A DNA stretch of 8,302 bases from Cryomorphaceae bacterium (lineage in GTDB: Bacteria > Bacteroidota > Bacteroidia > Flavobacteriales > Crocinitomicaceae), in NCBI GenBank assembly GCA_021298235.1, contig JAJTDX010000099.1, forward strand, positions 1 to 8,302, in the 5' to 3' direction. The translations under genes and the position numbers were made by a program. This document shows, piece after piece, positions 1-6,614 of the stretch. The notes below the pieces were generated by a model. The model saw only the letters and a list, made by a program, of their open reading frames with translations, made no database searches and had not been told where the DNA came from. The stretch's first letter is position 1; every line of letters begins with the position of its first letter.

Positions 1-1107
1 CTGCATTCTGACATGAATTTATCTACACCTAAAATCAGTGCAATTCCCTGAACTGGAAATCCTTGTACTACCGTTAATGTTGCTGCGAGCGTAATAAATC
101 CTGCACCTGTAACACCCGCGGAGCCTTTGGAGCTAAGCATGGCGATCAAAAGTATCATGCATTGTTCCTGAAAGCTCAGAGGAAAATTGCATGCTTGGGC
201 AATAAATAAGGCTGCAAGCGTCATATAAATATTTGTCCCGTCTAGGTTAAAAGAATATCCCGTCGGGACAACCAAGCCGACAACTTGTTTGGAGCAACCC
301 AGCTTTTCCATTTTTTGCATGAGATTAGGCAGGGCAGACTCAGAGGAGCTTGTAGCAAGTACAAGTACTAATTCCTCTTTTAGATAGCGTAACAGCTTAA
401 AAATATTGAATTTGTTGTATCTGGCTACGAGGCCTAAGATAACAATTATAAAGAGAATTGCGGTAAGATAAAAAGTTGCAACAAGACCAAGAAGATTCCA
501 TAAAACTCCAAGTCCGTATTTCCCAACGGTAAATGACATCGCTCCAAAGGCACCAATAGGGGCAAGCTTCATTAGAAGAGCAACAATTTTGAAAATTGGA
601 TACGAAAGGGCATGAAGAAAATCTATGACCGGTTTGCTTTTGTCTTGAGTTAGGGAGAGTCCGACTCCGAAAAGTATTGAAACAAAAAGGACCTGCAAGA
701 TACTGTCTCCTGTAAGAGAACTCATTAGCGAGGTAGGGATGATATCTAAAATAAAATGAGTGAGTGTATGTTCTTTGGTCGCATCAACGTAGTCTTTTAT
801 GCTTTTTGGATCGAGGGATGCTGGATCGATATTCATTCCATGTCCGGGCTGAATGAAATTAGCTATCACCATCCCAATGATGAGAGCCAACGTAGAAAAA
901 GTGATAAAGTATAAAAGGGATTTTCCGGCAACTCGACCGACAGTATTCAAATTATTCATGGAGGCTAGACCTGTAGACACCGTAATGAAAATGACGGGAG
1001 CAATGATCATTTTAACCAATGAGATGAATGCGTCACCAAGAATGTACGTAAAGCAACCTGTACCAAGGCTTTTTTTCTACAGCTTCGACTTCTTGTTCAT
1101 GATTCAT
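1..1107 (-). pseudogene. dctA: DctA-type C4-dicarboxylate:cation symporter, frameshifted near the N-terminus and cut by the window edge
   Basis: An inner-membrane secondary transporter of the dicarboxylate/amino acid:cation symporter family (SDF, PF00375), which in characterised members brings succinate, fumarate or malate into the cell with cations. The reading frame from position 1043 down to 1 is open and closely follows DctA. It contains KMIIAPVIF, the serine-rich loop [33 protein letters not shown] and GVDKFMSE, all family hallmarks of the substrate and cation site. About 45 C-terminal residues lie beyond the left edge. The expected start is the ATG at 1107, giving [21 protein letters not shown], which matches the N-terminus of the family. 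That frame meets TGA at 1033-1035, and family sequence resumes one frame over at ILGDAF. Compared with E. coli DctA, about 25 residues covering the first transmembrane helix are missing at the junction (around 1041-1047). An in-frame ATG at 1010 could make a protein lacking helix 1. The family call is firm; whether this is a true pseudogene or a sequencing/assembly error is open. Confidence 0.85.
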
Positions 1108-1131
1108 GGCAAGTAGATTTTGATTTGATGG

Positions 1132-1162
1132 TTAAAGTATGCAGATTAAATTAAAAAACAAA
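1132..1162 (-). promoter_or_regulatory. Weak candidate promoter for the dctA-like gene
   Basis: Read on the minus strand, a TTTG (1159-1162) is followed after exactly 19 bases by TACTTTAA (1132-1139). The spacing fits the Bacteroidota -33/-7 arrangement, but the -7 box misses two bases of the TAnnTTTG consensus. The -33 box falls inside the T-tract of the upstream gene's terminator. This is an inference from pattern only. Confidence 0.2.
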
Positions 1163-1183
1163 GGCCTCATTGCTGAGGCCCTT
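1152..1183 (-). terminator. Intrinsic terminator after the T9SS type A protein gene
   Basis: On the minus strand, GGCCTCA (1174-1180) pairs with TGAGGCC (1163-1169) around a 4-base GCAA loop, a GNRA tetraloop. The stem is followed by a T-rich run, TTTGTTTTTT, at 1153-1162. The hairpin lies about 25 bases beyond the stop codon of the 874-residue gene. It separates that gene from the dctA-like gene, which has the same orientation. The + strand copy of the hairpin has no T-run, so it should act in one direction only. Confidence 0.88.
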
Positions 1184-1204
1184 GTCTGGATTAAAGCGTA
1201 TCGT

Positions 1205-3829
1205 TTAGTGTTTAATCACAATCTTTTCGTTCAGCTCACCAGAACCATTCGAAAAAACTAGAGTGTAAATACCTGTTGCCTCTTGACTAAGATTTACTTC
1301 TTTCACTATTTGTCCGGCTTGATTTTCTACCGATTCAACATAAACAAGCTTACCAGCAGCATCGTAAATGTTCAATTTGTATGACTCAGTAATTTGCGCA
1401 TTGAAAGAGATATTAAATGCACCGAAAGAAGGATTTGGGTACACATTTAGTGCATATGCATTGATCTCTTCTATACCTAAACCAATATCTGTTACGCTGA
1501 AGGCACCGGATGCATTTGAACTACAACCACTATTCGTTACGATTACGGTGTAATTTCCGTTTTGAGTCGGAGTGTAAGTCTGAGCAGTTGCACCTGAGAT
1601 TAAATTTCCATTGAAATACCACTGGTTACCTGTAGTTGAACTAGATGTAAGTACTCCACCTGCATAAGAAACACTTGGCGTTGCCGGAACTGAGTTGACA
1701 GTCATTGTGATCGTATTTGAATTGGCAGTCGGTGTCGTAATACATGTTGCATTAGAAGTTAAGATACATGTAACAGTCGCTCCATTCGTTAACGTAGAAG
1801 TAGTGAAAGTGGAGCTGTTTGTTCCGGCATTAGCGCCATTTACTTGCCATTGGTAACTAGGAGTTGAACCACCGTTCGATACTCCAGCGGTAAAAGTGAC
1901 AGATGCCCCAGCACAGATCGAAGTTGTTCCTGAAATAGAAATCCCCGGATTTACCGGGTTTGTTACTGTTACTGTGATGCTGTTTGACGAAGCAGGGTTT
2001 CCAGTAGCAGATGGATCACTCGAAGTTAATTCGCAATAGACTGTTGAACCATTGGAAAGACCTGAGGTGGTGTAAGTATCAGAATTGGTTCCAACAGGAT
2101 TGCCATTTTCGTACCACTGATAGCTTGGAGAAGTACCGCCATTGGTTGGTGTCGCTGTGAACGTGATTGATGACCCTGAACAGATGACATTATCATTATC
2201 ATTAGACACAATAGAGACATTCACGTCCGAAGGTGTAGCAAATTGGAACGAATAGATTCTAGTTCTTTTCGCATAGCTTGAGTTACCTCCGCAGTATTCT
2301 GCAGTATGCCAGAAAGTTGATCCGTCTGGATCTAATGCAGTATGAGAGTAATCTCCCCATCGATTTACCCCACCTGTTTGAGAAACGATACCCGGAATGG
2401 CTTCAGTTTCAGCAATAGTCATCTGATTCAAAGGGTCATTTGCTAGCCTACCAGTGTAATACAGACCTGGGTAAACGGTTGATGAACCTGATTTCGTGTA
2501 ACACAACGCTATATTTCCTGCATCATCCATCGCAATGGATCCGATCCATCTGTAGTACGAATCAGGTGTATAAATGGATTGTTGATGTACAGACCATGTT
2601 CCTGTTGCTTGGTCTTGACGTAATTCAGCCCACATGATACTTCTCTGCGAGGTACTAATTTTTACACCCCAGTTCAAAACAACGGAGTTATAGCCACTCC
2701 ATTTTCTCCATTGAGCCCTATATGTTAAAACTCCTCCAATACCATCAAGTTTTTGAGTAGTTCCGGGTTGTGCTATATCATTCCATGATGCATTATAGGA
2801 TGCGTCAAATGATGAAGTAGCTACCGCTTGAACAAAAGATATGGTACAAGTAGGCGTTGTAGGAGTCCAGTTTACAGCACATTGATAGATTTGAATTCCA
2901 TCAATCAAACCACCACCCCATGCATTGTCAGAGTAGGAGAATATAGGGCAAGCTCCAGATGTTGGAAGGCCACCATTCCCGTCTGCATCTGCAGGAAGCG
3001 GACAAAAGAAACCACCGCCATCTGGTGGATTAAATGTCGCATACACTGAACGAGCTGTTGGGCTTCCGGCGAGCATTGCGTCTCTTTCAAAAACAAATAC
3101 TTTTTGGTTAGATTGGTTTGATGTCATATAATACCCATCATGCCAGATAGAAAACTTCAGATAATCAGGGAACTGTGGAGAGGTGTAGGTGTAGGTGTAC
3201 CAGGAGCCAAGTGGGTCACTGGTAGCAGATATCGCAATATAAATTTTGTTGCCTGAAGTTCCGAACTGAGATAAGAACCAACGGTCAGCGTATTTGTCAT
3301 ACATAATAATAGGGTCTCCGCTATTTGGTACATCCGGATTCCAGAGCGTTCCGAGCGTAAAAGTACTAACAGGATTTCCTGAAACTTTATCTACAATTCT
3401 GATTGGTGTTGCATTGATACCTTGAATGTAATATTGCGTGCCTGCAGCACCAGAGGGATCGTTAGGGTAGCTGTTGGAGTTTTGACCAAGAACATTTATT
3501 CTTTGGCCTGGTCCTGGTCTGCTTCCATTATCTCTTTGGAATAGAGTTGAATCATTGCCATAAGCTGCTCCATTCTCTTCAACAGAGTAAACGAAGGTTT
3601 GAGGTTTTCTGAATTTTCCTCTCTTGTCACTTTCTTTGTTATGTTCCTTATTGAATTGTCGAATTACTTTTTTGACATTTACAGGGTTCTCCTCAAGAAG
3701 TTCCCGAAGGGGACGTGTAACAGAGAATTGTTCACAATGAATAACTTCGCTAGATTCGCTCTTTTGCGCTATTATAGGCGTTAACAAAGCGAGGCATACG
3801 AAGCTTGAAAGTAAGGATAGTTTTCTCAT
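1205..3829 (-). CDS. Secreted protein with Ig-like units and a T9SS type A sorting domain
   Basis: An 874-residue exported protein of unknown activity. Residues 1-21 form a signal peptide (MRK, then a hydrophobic stretch ending in IIA). Residues about 22-535 form a large region rich in Trp, Tyr, Gly and Asp, with blocks such as DPIIMYDKYADRWFLSQF and, from W491, WGDYSHTALDPDGSTFWHTAEY-type sequence. The repeated strand-like pattern hints at a beta-propeller or sialidase-like fold, which is inference. Two Ig-like units follow, with ungapped matching Cys-Trp-Cys positions C550/W572/C599 and C639/W661/C688. A third degenerate unit (QWYFNGNLI) lies around 720-775. Residues from about 794 form a Por_Secre_tail/TIGR04183-type sorting domain with YPNPS (Y797), LNIYDAAGKLVY and the final EKIVIKH. 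In this class, the tail directs passage through the T9SS outer-membrane channel and is normally removed. The gene is monocistronic: a candidate promoter precedes it and a strong terminator follows. No catalytic signature was recognised, so an adhesin or an enzyme are both possible. Confidence 0.93.
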   Translation of the reverse strand: MRKLSLLSSFVCLALLTPIIAQKSESSEVIHCEQFSVTRPLRELLEENPVNVKKVIRQFNKEHNKESDKRGKFRKPQTFVYSVEENGAAYGNDSTLFQRDNGSRPGPGQRINVLGQNSNSYPNDPSGAAGTQYYIQGINATPIRIVDKVSGNPVSTFTLGTLWNPDVPNSGDPIIMYDKYADRWFLSQFGTSGNKIYIAISATSDPLGSWYTYTYTSPQFPDYLKFSIWHDGYYMTSNQSNQKVFVFERDAMLAGSPTARSVYATFNPPDGGGFFCPLPADADGNGGLPTSGACPIFSYSDNAWGGGLIDGIQIYQCAVNWTPTTPTCTISFVQAVATSSFDASYNASWNDIAQPGTTQKLDGIGGVLTYRAQWRKWSGYNSVVLNWGVKISTSQRSIMWAELRQDQATGTWSVHQQSIYTPDSYYRWIGSIAMDDAGNIALCYTKSGSSTVYPGLYYTGRLANDPLNQMTIAETEAIPGIVSQTGGVNRWGDYSHTALDPDGSTFWHTAEYCGGNSSYAKRTRIYSFQFATPSDVNVSIVSNDNDNVICSGSSITFTATPTNGGTSPSYQWYENGNPVGTNSDTYTTSGLSNGSTVYCELTSSDPSATGNPASSNSITVTVTNPVNPGISISGTTSICAGASVTFTAGVSNGGSTPSYQWQVNGANAGTNSSTFTTSTLTNGATVTCILTSNATCITTPTANSNTITMTVNSVPATPSVSYAGGVLTSSSTTGNQWYFNGNLISGATAQTYTPTQNGNYTVIVTNSGCSSNASGAFSVTDIGLGIEEINAYALNVYPNPSFGAFNISFNAQITESYKLNIYDAAGKLVYVESVENQAGQIVKEVNLSQEATGIYTLVFSNGSGELNEKIVIKH
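1685..2218 (-). repeat. Two tandem Ig-like units inside the T9SS type A protein
   Basis: Two consecutive units of 89 residues (about 538-626 and 627-715) align without gaps. Each has C(S/A)GxSxTFTA, GG, PSYQW, NG, GTNS, TTS, L(S/T)NG and TVxCxLTS in the same places. The two cysteines in each unit are 49 residues apart, which fits an Ig-type intradomain disulfide after export. The pattern reads as an internal duplication; the identity is seen at the protein level and is partial at the DNA level. Confidence 0.8.
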
Positions 3830-3850
3830 AGCTCAAGTTTAGAGTTTGTT

Positions 3851-3858
3851 CAAATGTA
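3851..3858 (-). promoter_or_regulatory. Candidate -7 element for the T9SS type A protein gene
   Basis: TACATTTG on the minus strand matches the Bacteroidota -7 consensus TAnnTTTG and lies 22 bases before the ATG at 3829, which would give a 5' leader of about 18 bases. Upstream TTTG and TTG motifs exist at spacings of 15 and 25 bases, so the -33 element is not ideal. Confidence 0.45.
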
Positions 3859-3915
3859 CCGAAAATCATTTGACAAATTGTATCAATTTTCTTCATTATT
3901 CTTTTTCTTTCGGTT

Positions 3916-3923
3916 TAAATTTG
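3916..3923 (+). promoter_or_regulatory. Candidate -7 element for yaaA
   Basis: TAAATTTG matches TAnnTTTG and ends 15 bases before the ATG at 3939. Transcription from here would begin near 3927, downstream of the longer in-frame ATG at 3846. This supports the shorter YaaA start. No clear -33 TTTG was found at 19-23 bases upstream. Confidence 0.35.
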
Positions 3924-3938
3924 CCGAAAACTTTGAAA

Positions 3939-4688
3939 ATGAAAATCTTGCTTTCACCTGCCAAATCCATGGATATGACGAATCAAACTATGGTTCCGTT
4001 GGTTTCGATTCCGAAATTTAAAAAGGAGGCAAGTGAACTAGCATCAAAACTTGCTCGTAAGTCAATAAAGGATCTGGGGAAGTTGATGTCACTCTCGCCG
4101 GATTTGGCGCAGTTGAATTTCGATCGTTTTCAGTCATGGGGTTTAGCAACAGAATCCCCCTCTGCTATGAGTTTTACAGGAGAGGTATACCGTGGATTAA
4201 AGTTTTCAGAATTTTCTGAAGAAGAAATGTTAGTTGCGCAAGAAAAATTAAGAATTCTTTCCGGATTGTATGGAATACTTAAACCCCTTGATGTAATTGG
4301 AGCATATCGTCTTGAAATGGGATCCAAATGGGGGCCTAGCAAATCTTCTCCAAACTTATACAGCTTTTGGAAACAAAAACTTACCTCCTCGTTTTTAGAC
4401 GAAACAGCACCACAAGAGGTAATTGTTAATTTGGCTTCGAATGAATATGCTAAAGTGCTGGATTGGAAAAAAATTCCTTTGACTACGATTAAGCCTCAAT
4501 TCAAAGAGTTCAAAAACGGCCATTATAAAACAATAATGATGTATGCCAAACACGCTCGTGGAGTAATGGCGAGATTTCTTGTGCAAAATGACATCAAACA
4601 AATTGAGGAATTGAAGGGCTACGATGTAGATGGATACTCTTTTGATGAGCGACAATCCTCAGGAAATGAGTGGGTTTTTGTTAGATGA
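3939..4688 (+). CDS. yaaA: Peroxide stress protein YaaA (UPF0246/DUF328)
   Basis: A 249-residue cytoplasmic protein of the YaaA family. E. coli YaaA is induced by OxyR under hydrogen peroxide stress, lowers free iron to limit Fenton damage, and has a DNA-binding fold. The sequence carries family blocks from end to end: MKILLSPAKSMDM at the start, MSFTGEVYRGL, LRILSGLYGILKPLD followed by YRLEMGSKW, NLYSFWK, VNLASNEYAKVL, KHARGVMARFL, and GYSFDERQSSGNEWVFVR at the end. Length is close to the E. coli protein (258). An in-frame ATG at 3846 would add 31 residues, but the family begins at MKILLSPAKS and the added stretch overlaps the intergenic promoter region, so 3939 was chosen. This is the only plus-strand gene in the window. 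It diverges from the T9SS protein gene and converges on the DUF2452 gene with 2 bases between stop codons. No OxyR-like operator could be identified confidently. Confidence 0.95.
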   Translation: MKILLSPAKSMDMTNQTMVPLVSIPKFKKEASELASKLARKSIKDLGKLMSLSPDLAQLNFDRFQSWGLATESPSAMSFTGEVYRGLKFSEFSEEEMLVAQEKLRILSGLYGILKPLDVIGAYRLEMGSKWGPSKSSPNLYSFWKQKLTSSFLDETAPQEVIVNLASNEYAKVLDWKKIPLTTIKPQFKEFKNGHYKTIMMYAKHARGVMARFLVQNDIKQIEELKGYDVDGYSFDERQSSGNEWVFVR

Positions 4689-4690
4689 TA

Positions 4691-5149
4691 TTAGGATTGC
4701 CAATCAGAAGATTTCTCTAGAATGTCCCATGTATGATCAGCCAATAATTTAACTGTGGCAGTGTATATTAGTTTTTTTCCGGAACGACCCCATTGCTCAG
4801 GTCCGACTAGAGATAAGAGATACGATTCTTCGATCTCCTTTTTGTACAAAAAATAAGTGTGATTTATTAGAGGTTCAAATCTGATTTCAGCTGTGTAGAT
4901 AAATTCGCTTATGGTTTTTCTATCTTGCAATCGTTTGGCTTGTTCGGCAAGCAATTGCATTTGTTCATAGATCTGCCCCAATTGCATGTCGGTTTGATGC
5001 TCCATTGCTGAGAGAGCTCGTCCTTTGAGTTTGCCCTGGTCTTCAGGTTTGATTAACGCACTTCCCGAATGATGAGCATACGGAAGGCTATGTGGATTCT
5101 CGGTGATTTTGTCGGAATCGATGGGATTTATAAATTCTTCCTTTGACAT
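4691..5149 (-). CDS. DUF2452 domain-containing protein
   Basis: A 152-residue protein that I recognise as the DUF2452 family (PF10504), whose function is not established. The conserved core includes NPHSLPYAHHSGSALIKPED (about residues 18-37), GRALSAMEHQTDMQL, an Ala/Gln/Glu-rich helix (EQMQLLAEQAKRLQDRK) that may form a coiled coil, AEIRFEPLINHTYFLY, PEQWGR and KLLADHTWDIL near the C-terminus. There is no signal peptide or membrane segment, so it should be cytoplasmic. Many His, Glu and Asp residues lie in the conserved blocks; whether they bind metal or act catalytically is unknown. It starts 3 bases after the hydrolase stop codon, so the two are probably co-transcribed and translationally linked. 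Its stop is 2 bases from that of yaaA on the other strand. The family assignment is from memory of the motif. Confidence 0.83.
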   Translation of the reverse strand: MSKEEFINPIDSDKITENPHSLPYAHHSGSALIKPEDQGKLKGRALSAMEHQTDMQLGQIYEQMQLLAEQAKRLQDRKTISEFIYTAEIRFEPLINHTYFLYKKEIEESYLLSLVGPEQWGRSGKKLIYTATVKLLADHTWDILEKSSDWQS

Positions 5150-5152
5150 ACG

Positions 5153-5950
5153 TTAATTTAACCCATTTCTCGAAGAATTGTTCATTCCATCTAAAAATCT
5201 AATGATCGCTTCTGAAACGATTTCGAACTGTTCAGAATGCGGGTGATGTCCGCATGAAGAAATTATAAGAGTTTCACAATTTGACCGAATAGCATTCTGA
5301 ATAAGCTTCAATTGCTCTAAAGTTCCATATTGGTCATCTTGTCCCTGTACTGCTAAAACGGGAGCTTTGATACTTTTTAATTCTTTTAATATGTTCCAGT
5401 TTTTAAACTGTGAACTCCTCCATGTATTCGCCCAAGCATAAAATAGGTTATCAGTTTTTTCTCCGTGATACACTTTTAATTTTTCAAGCTTACCTGACTC
5501 GAAAGCTACAACTGCAGGACCAATGCCCCGTACGGTTTCTGGTTCGTTTACCACATGTGCAGCGAGTGTAACAACGGCATGAACTTTTTCTGGAAATCGC
5601 GAAGCATATAACAAAGCAATTGTTCCGCCGTCCGAATGTCCAACCAAAATCAATTTTGTTTTTTCAAGTACAACTGTGTCCAAAAATTGGGGGAGCTCCT
5701 CAAATGCATATTCGTGAAGATACGCTGCAGTTCTTGGTTTCGACAGGGCAGAGGAGAGACCATGTCCCTGACGTTCATACACCAATCCATTTAGTTTTAG
5801 ACATTCACACAATTTTTGCGGGAAAGAGCGCCACTGAGGAATCGAACCCAATGCTTCATGGAGGAATACTAGTAAAAATTGATCATCCGACTTTGTAACC
5901 TTTATAAAATCGTAATGTAATATTCCCGAATTAAGCTCGACTTCCGACAT
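5153..5950 (-). CDS. Alpha/beta hydrolase
   Basis: A 265-residue cytoplasmic alpha/beta-hydrolase-fold enzyme (Abhydrolase_1/6 type), substrate unknown. From the ATG at 5950, the oxyanion region is LVFLHEALGS (about 27-36), followed by YERQGHGLS. The nucleophile elbow is GHSDGG with Ser106, the acid is in QGQDDQYGT (Asp205 or Asp206), and the catalytic His is in CGHHPH (His235). All triad parts are therefore present and correctly spaced. The region between strand 6 and the acid holds a probable cap (YHGEKTDNLFYAWANTW). A TTG two codons upstream (5956) is in frame, but it lies at the end of the efp terminator U-tract, and the ATG is preferred. The downstream DUF2452 gene begins 3 bases after the stop. 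There is no room for a normal leader, since the efp terminator ends 4 bases before the ATG. An esterase, a C-C hydrolase or a thioesterase-like enzyme are all possible. Confidence 0.9.
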   Translation of the reverse strand: MSEVELNSGILHYDFIKVTKSDDQFLLVFLHEALGSIPQWRSFPQKLCECLKLNGLVYERQGHGLSSALSKPRTAAYLHEYAFEELPQFLDTVVLEKTKLILVGHSDGGTIALLYASRFPEKVHAVVTLAAHVVNEPETVRGIGPAVVAFESGKLEKLKVYHGEKTDNLFYAWANTWRSSQFKNWNILKELKSIKAPVLAVQGQDDQYGTLEQLKLIQNAIRSNCETLIISSCGHHPHSEQFEIVSEAIIRFLDGMNNSSRNGLN

Positions 5951-5954
5951 TCTC

Positions 5955-5986
5955 AAAAAAAAGAAAGGGATCCGAATGAATCCCTT
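5955..5986 (-). terminator. Intrinsic terminator of efp, abutting the hydrolase start
   Basis: On the minus strand, AAGGGATTC (5978-5986) pairs with GGATCCCTT (5965-5973) across a 4-base loop, nine pairs including one G-U. It is followed by TCTTTTTTTT (5955-5964). It begins 20 bases beyond the efp stop codon. The U-tract ends only four bases (GAGA) before the ATG at 5950 of the alpha/beta hydrolase, so it also occupies the position of that gene's ribosome-binding leader. Confidence 0.9.
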
Positions 5987-6006
5987 ATGTATCTGCGCTC
6001 AATCAA

Positions 6007-6573
6007 TTAATTCTTCACACGTTCAACGTAAACACCTGTTCTTGTATCAATTTTTATGACTTCTCCATTGTCTATGAACAAAGGAACTTTTACTTCAGCT
6101 CCCGTGGCTATGGTAGCAGGCTTCATAGAATTAGTTGCGGTATCTCCTTTAACTCCTGGTTCTGTGTAAGTCACTTCGCTGATAATGTACATAGGTAATT
6201 CAACAACCAATGGCATTTCTTCTTCAGCATGAAAAAGTATGTTACATGTCATGCCCTCTTGAAGAAAAAGTGGTTTTTCGATCATTTTTGAAGGAATGTT
6301 AACTTGTTCAAATGTTTCATTGTTCATGAAAACGTAATCGCTTCCCTCTTGATAGAGGTATTGATACTCACGGTTTTCAATTCGAACAGTTTCAATTTTG
6401 TGTCCAGCGGAGAACGTATGATCTAATACTTTTCCGCTTTCTATTTGACGGATTTTTGTACGAACAAATGCAGGCCCTTTCCCTGGCTTTACATGTTGAA
6501 ATTCAATGATCTGAAAAAGTTTTTCATTGTGACGGATACACAATCCGTTCTTTATGTCTGCTGTAGTTGCCAT
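6007..6573 (-). CDS. efp: Translation elongation factor P (EF-P)
   Basis: A 188-residue, full-length EF-P, which binds between the P and E sites of the ribosome and rescues stalling at consecutive prolines. It has the three expected beta-barrel domains: KOW-like N-terminal (about 1-65), central OB (about 66-128) and C-terminal OB (about 129-188). The tip loop HVKPGKGPAFVR places a lysine at position 32, equivalent to the modified Lys34 of E. coli or Lys32 of Bacillus. This is the lysine-type loop, not the arginine-type rhamnosylated by EarP. The C-terminal family signature KPATIATGAEVKVP is intact, as are KGDTATNSMKP and GEVIKIDTRTGVYVERV. The ATG at 6573 fits the family start. A candidate promoter lies in the 41-base gap to the methyltransferase and a strong terminator follows, so it is probably a single-gene unit. 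The loop modification and its enzymes cannot be read from this window. Confidence 0.98.
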   Translation of the reverse strand: MATTADIKNGLCIRHNEKLFQIIEFQHVKPGKGPAFVRTKIRQIESGKVLDHTFSAGHKIETVRIENREYQYLYQEGSDYVFMNNETFEQVNIPSKMIEKPLFLQEGMTCNILFHAEEEMPLVVELPMYIISEVTYTEPGVKGDTATNSMKPATIATGAEVKVPLFIDNGEVIKIDTRTGVYVERVKN

Positions 6574-6590
6574 GTGCTTAATTTTCGCTG

Positions 6591-6598
6591 CAAAAATA
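6591..6598 (-). promoter_or_regulatory. Candidate -7 element for efp
   Basis: TATTTTTG on the minus strand matches TAnnTTTG and lies 17 bases before the efp ATG, just after the methyltransferase stop codon. It would give a leader of about 13 bases. No clear TTTG was found 19-23 bases further upstream, so the match rests on the -7 box alone in AT-rich DNA. Confidence 0.4.
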
Positions 6599-6614
6599 GA
6601 AAAAACGTGTGAAA

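Noticed and set aside
853..1116. Plus-strand open frame of 87 codons
   Set aside because: It is antisense to the dctA-like gene, whose minus-strand translation matches the family along its length. The plus-strand product shows no recognisable domain.
2187..2206. ATTATC-like hexamer repeat
   Set aside because: It encodes an Asp-Asn linker before the first Ig-like unit. The short, in-frame low-complexity sequence is adequately explained by the protein.
2828..3096. Overlapping open frames on both strands within the T9SS type A gene
   Set aside because: They are shadows of the 874-codon gene with no family resemblance and no independent start signals.
3181..3198. Three copies of the hexamer AGGTGT
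   Set aside because: It is in frame and encodes alternating Tyr-Thr in a beta-strand. Three copies are too few and the wrong length (a multiple of 3) for frameshift phase variation.
3846..3938. Longer yaaA start adding 31 residues
   Set aside because: The family begins at MKILLSPAKS. The extra segment matches nothing in the family and overlaps the intergenic promoter region and candidate -7 box.
4692..4704. Short palindrome GATTGCCAATC as a terminator for yaaA or the DUF2452 gene
   Set aside because: The single-base loop cannot form a hairpin of useful size and there is no U-tract on either strand.
5951..5956. TTG start two codons upstream of the hydrolase ATG
   Set aside because: The TTG lies at the end of the efp terminator U-tract. 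The ATG at 5950 is the ordinary choice and loses no conserved sequence.
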